DNA from: Osmia lignaria lignaria
Lineage: Eukaryota > Arthropoda > Insecta > Hymenoptera > Megachilidae
DNA: 64,000 nt
Direction: 5' to 3'
Assembly: GCF_051020975.1 (NCBI RefSeq)
Contig: NC_135044.1
Span: 3,288,501 to 3,352,500, forward strand
The translations under genes were made by a program, and so were the position numbers. The notes under the pieces are model-generated. The model was not told where the DNA came from and did no database searches. It saw only the letters and a list, made by a program, of their open reading frames with translations. Positions 62,701-64,000 of the stretch are shown here, one piece after another (the stretch's first letter is position 1; each line of letters begins with the position of its first letter).

Positions 62701-64000
62701 CACGCTTTCAGATTGTATTTCTATTTCCAGTTCGTATTTCCGGCACGCTTTTAGACGGAATTTTTCGCCTCGCCTGTGTTACCCGTAGATTTTCGCGGCG
62801 AAAGTCGCGATATATCGTTCGATGAATCAACCCCGTTAGACGGCGCGCCCGGAACATATCGGAGTCACGCAATTTCCGCCGATGAATAAGCCGCGTCGCG
62901 TCGCGGTGCCACCGTTAAACGCGTTCCCGCCACGCGTCGACATTTTAACCATGCAGAGATGCAATTTAGCGGGTAGAGCGCCCTTTGTTGGTCGATTTCG
63001 TTGTCACGAACGGAGCCGGGTTTCGGCCTTCGTTATTGTGCCACGAAAGCTCCTTTGTGCACGACGATGTCACCCTCTGCTAAAAGGCCAACGATGCTTT
63101 CGCGAGTCGCGTTAAATATTTCGTTCCACGTGTTGCGAACAGTGGCCGGAAGGGATATACTTTTTAAACTGGCTAGAAATTCGGGAAAGTTACGAGCTTA
63201 CTCGAACGTGTAATGAAATTAATTTAGGCTATAAATCTTGATACGAGAACGAGCAAGGTCTTCCTAATTTTAACCAATTTTTCATCGTACGTCCTGTGAA
63301 ATGAATCTTTCCGTTCGTTTATGGTTTGCGGGAAATTGCTTGAATTAATATTTATGACTTCGTGTTTCGACATAATTCGATTCGATGACATAAAATTACA
63401 TATAAGTTTCCTGATTATTTTCGTTGTAGTCAAACTTTTGACCTTTTCCAAATTGCCTCGTTTTATTACTTTCATTTTACTGGTACATTAAAAGAAAATC
63501 TGGATCTAAATTGAACCGTTAACTTTCGGTTTTATTCGTCATTTGCCGTGACCACGATCGATCTTCGTCAATCGAGATTCCACGAGGCATAACGATACTG
63601 ATCACCGTCTCCTTGACCGGATTTCCGGCCAACCCGAATGAAGAATCGCTCGTGAACAATGTATCCCCTCGTCAACTTACTTGCTGCCTAAGTTCCACGG
63701 TTTTCCACTTTCCCAGGAAATCGTTTTCCTTTAACGTTTCAACGGCCCGGTGAAATCTGGAATTTCTGTTCTATTCTCTCGTAAATTTCACGTTCGGTGC
63801 TGTTTCGCTTTTAAACGAGATCGAATGCTGCACGGCTGGTATAGACTGAAATATTTTTATAGCCAGCAATTGGTAAGTTTTGGTCGTTCGAATTTTCAAC
63901 GGTCCAGGATCAAATCATCCTTGGTTACGTGTTTCATTGGATCACAGCAGATTTATCTAAGAAGCTTTTATTAAATTTTATAGATTATTTTTAGAAAACA
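59706..64000 (+). other. Window end: non-coding, host-gene intron or intergenic
   Basis: Apart from the small minisatellite patch at 61.0 kb I see no supported feature. Sequence around 61.9-63.2 kb is somewhat richer in G and C, with CpG-dense open frames up to about 80 codons on both strands but no splice structure. An isolated donor-like ATTG/GTAAGT near 63870 has no compatible upstream coding frame. Confidence 0.4.
60975..61055 (+). repeat. Small minisatellite patch
   Basis: Copies GTTACTTGTCTGACTATCTA near 60977, ATACTACTTCACTGAACACTT near 61003 and TGTTCTACTTGTCTTTACGC near 61033 follow the same core as the other patches, in plus orientation. Confidence 0.45.

Noticed and set aside
63716..63870. 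Possible exon between TTTCCCAG and ATTG/GTAAGT
   Set aside because: All three frames contain stops; could only be a non-coding exon and there is no other support.
1..64000. CRISPR arrays, operons, bacterial promoters, rRNA genes, intact transposases or viral genes
   Set aside because: None seen; the sequence has intron-exon architecture and composition typical of an insect nuclear genome.

Overview
The window looks like nuclear DNA from an insect, most probably a hymenopteran such as a bee. The grounds are AT-rich but CpG-rich non-coding sequence, long introns with consensus GT-AG sites, degenerate inverted-repeat elements, and a gene fragment that reads like the insect form of the SK calcium-activated potassium channel. 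Nothing indicates bacterial, viral or organellar DNA. The species is inferred; nothing in the sequence fixes it.

Only one gene is supported with reasonable confidence. Two plus-strand exons (coding 12755-13224, and 17712-17982) join in phase to give a 247-residue open N-terminus. It is low-complexity and cytosolic in character, with SSEET, KP-RQDR, SEES, VPDIE and SRESVKS motifs, a Q/P-rich tract, and Cys clusters. I recognise this as the long N-terminal extension of insect SK (small-conductance Ca2+-activated K+ channel). The channel core (S1-S6, pore, calmodulin-binding region) was not found in the window, so the body of the gene should lie beyond position 64000, and the rest of the window is intron or alternative 5' sequence.

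Layout: 1-12709 is upstream sequence (5' flank or a 5' intron) with a short TTAA-flanked MITE and two patches of a degenerate minisatellite. 12710-13224 is the first coding exon. 13225-17711 is intron. 17712-17982 is the second coding exon. 17983-64000 is mostly one very long intron. Inside it are a candidate 33-nt microexon (18251-18283), a GC-rich patch near 25 kb, an open coding-like block near 26.4 kb, an inverted-repeat remnant near 26.1 kb, two approximately 450-bp elements with long inverted arms (27.7 and 59.0 kb), a GC-rich promoter-like region with a strand-composition flip (42.8-43.9 kb), a degenerate tRNA-like sequence (46.2 kb), a three-copy tandem repeat of about 170 bp (52.2-52.7 kb), and further patches of the minisatellite.

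Most other open frames are short, unsupported by splice signals or recognisable domains, and are not reported as genes. I see no CRISPR array, rRNA, intact transposase or viral gene, and nothing that qualifies as a new multi-gene system. The most useful leads are the alternative-exon and alternative-promoter candidates of the channel gene, and the dispersed repeat families.
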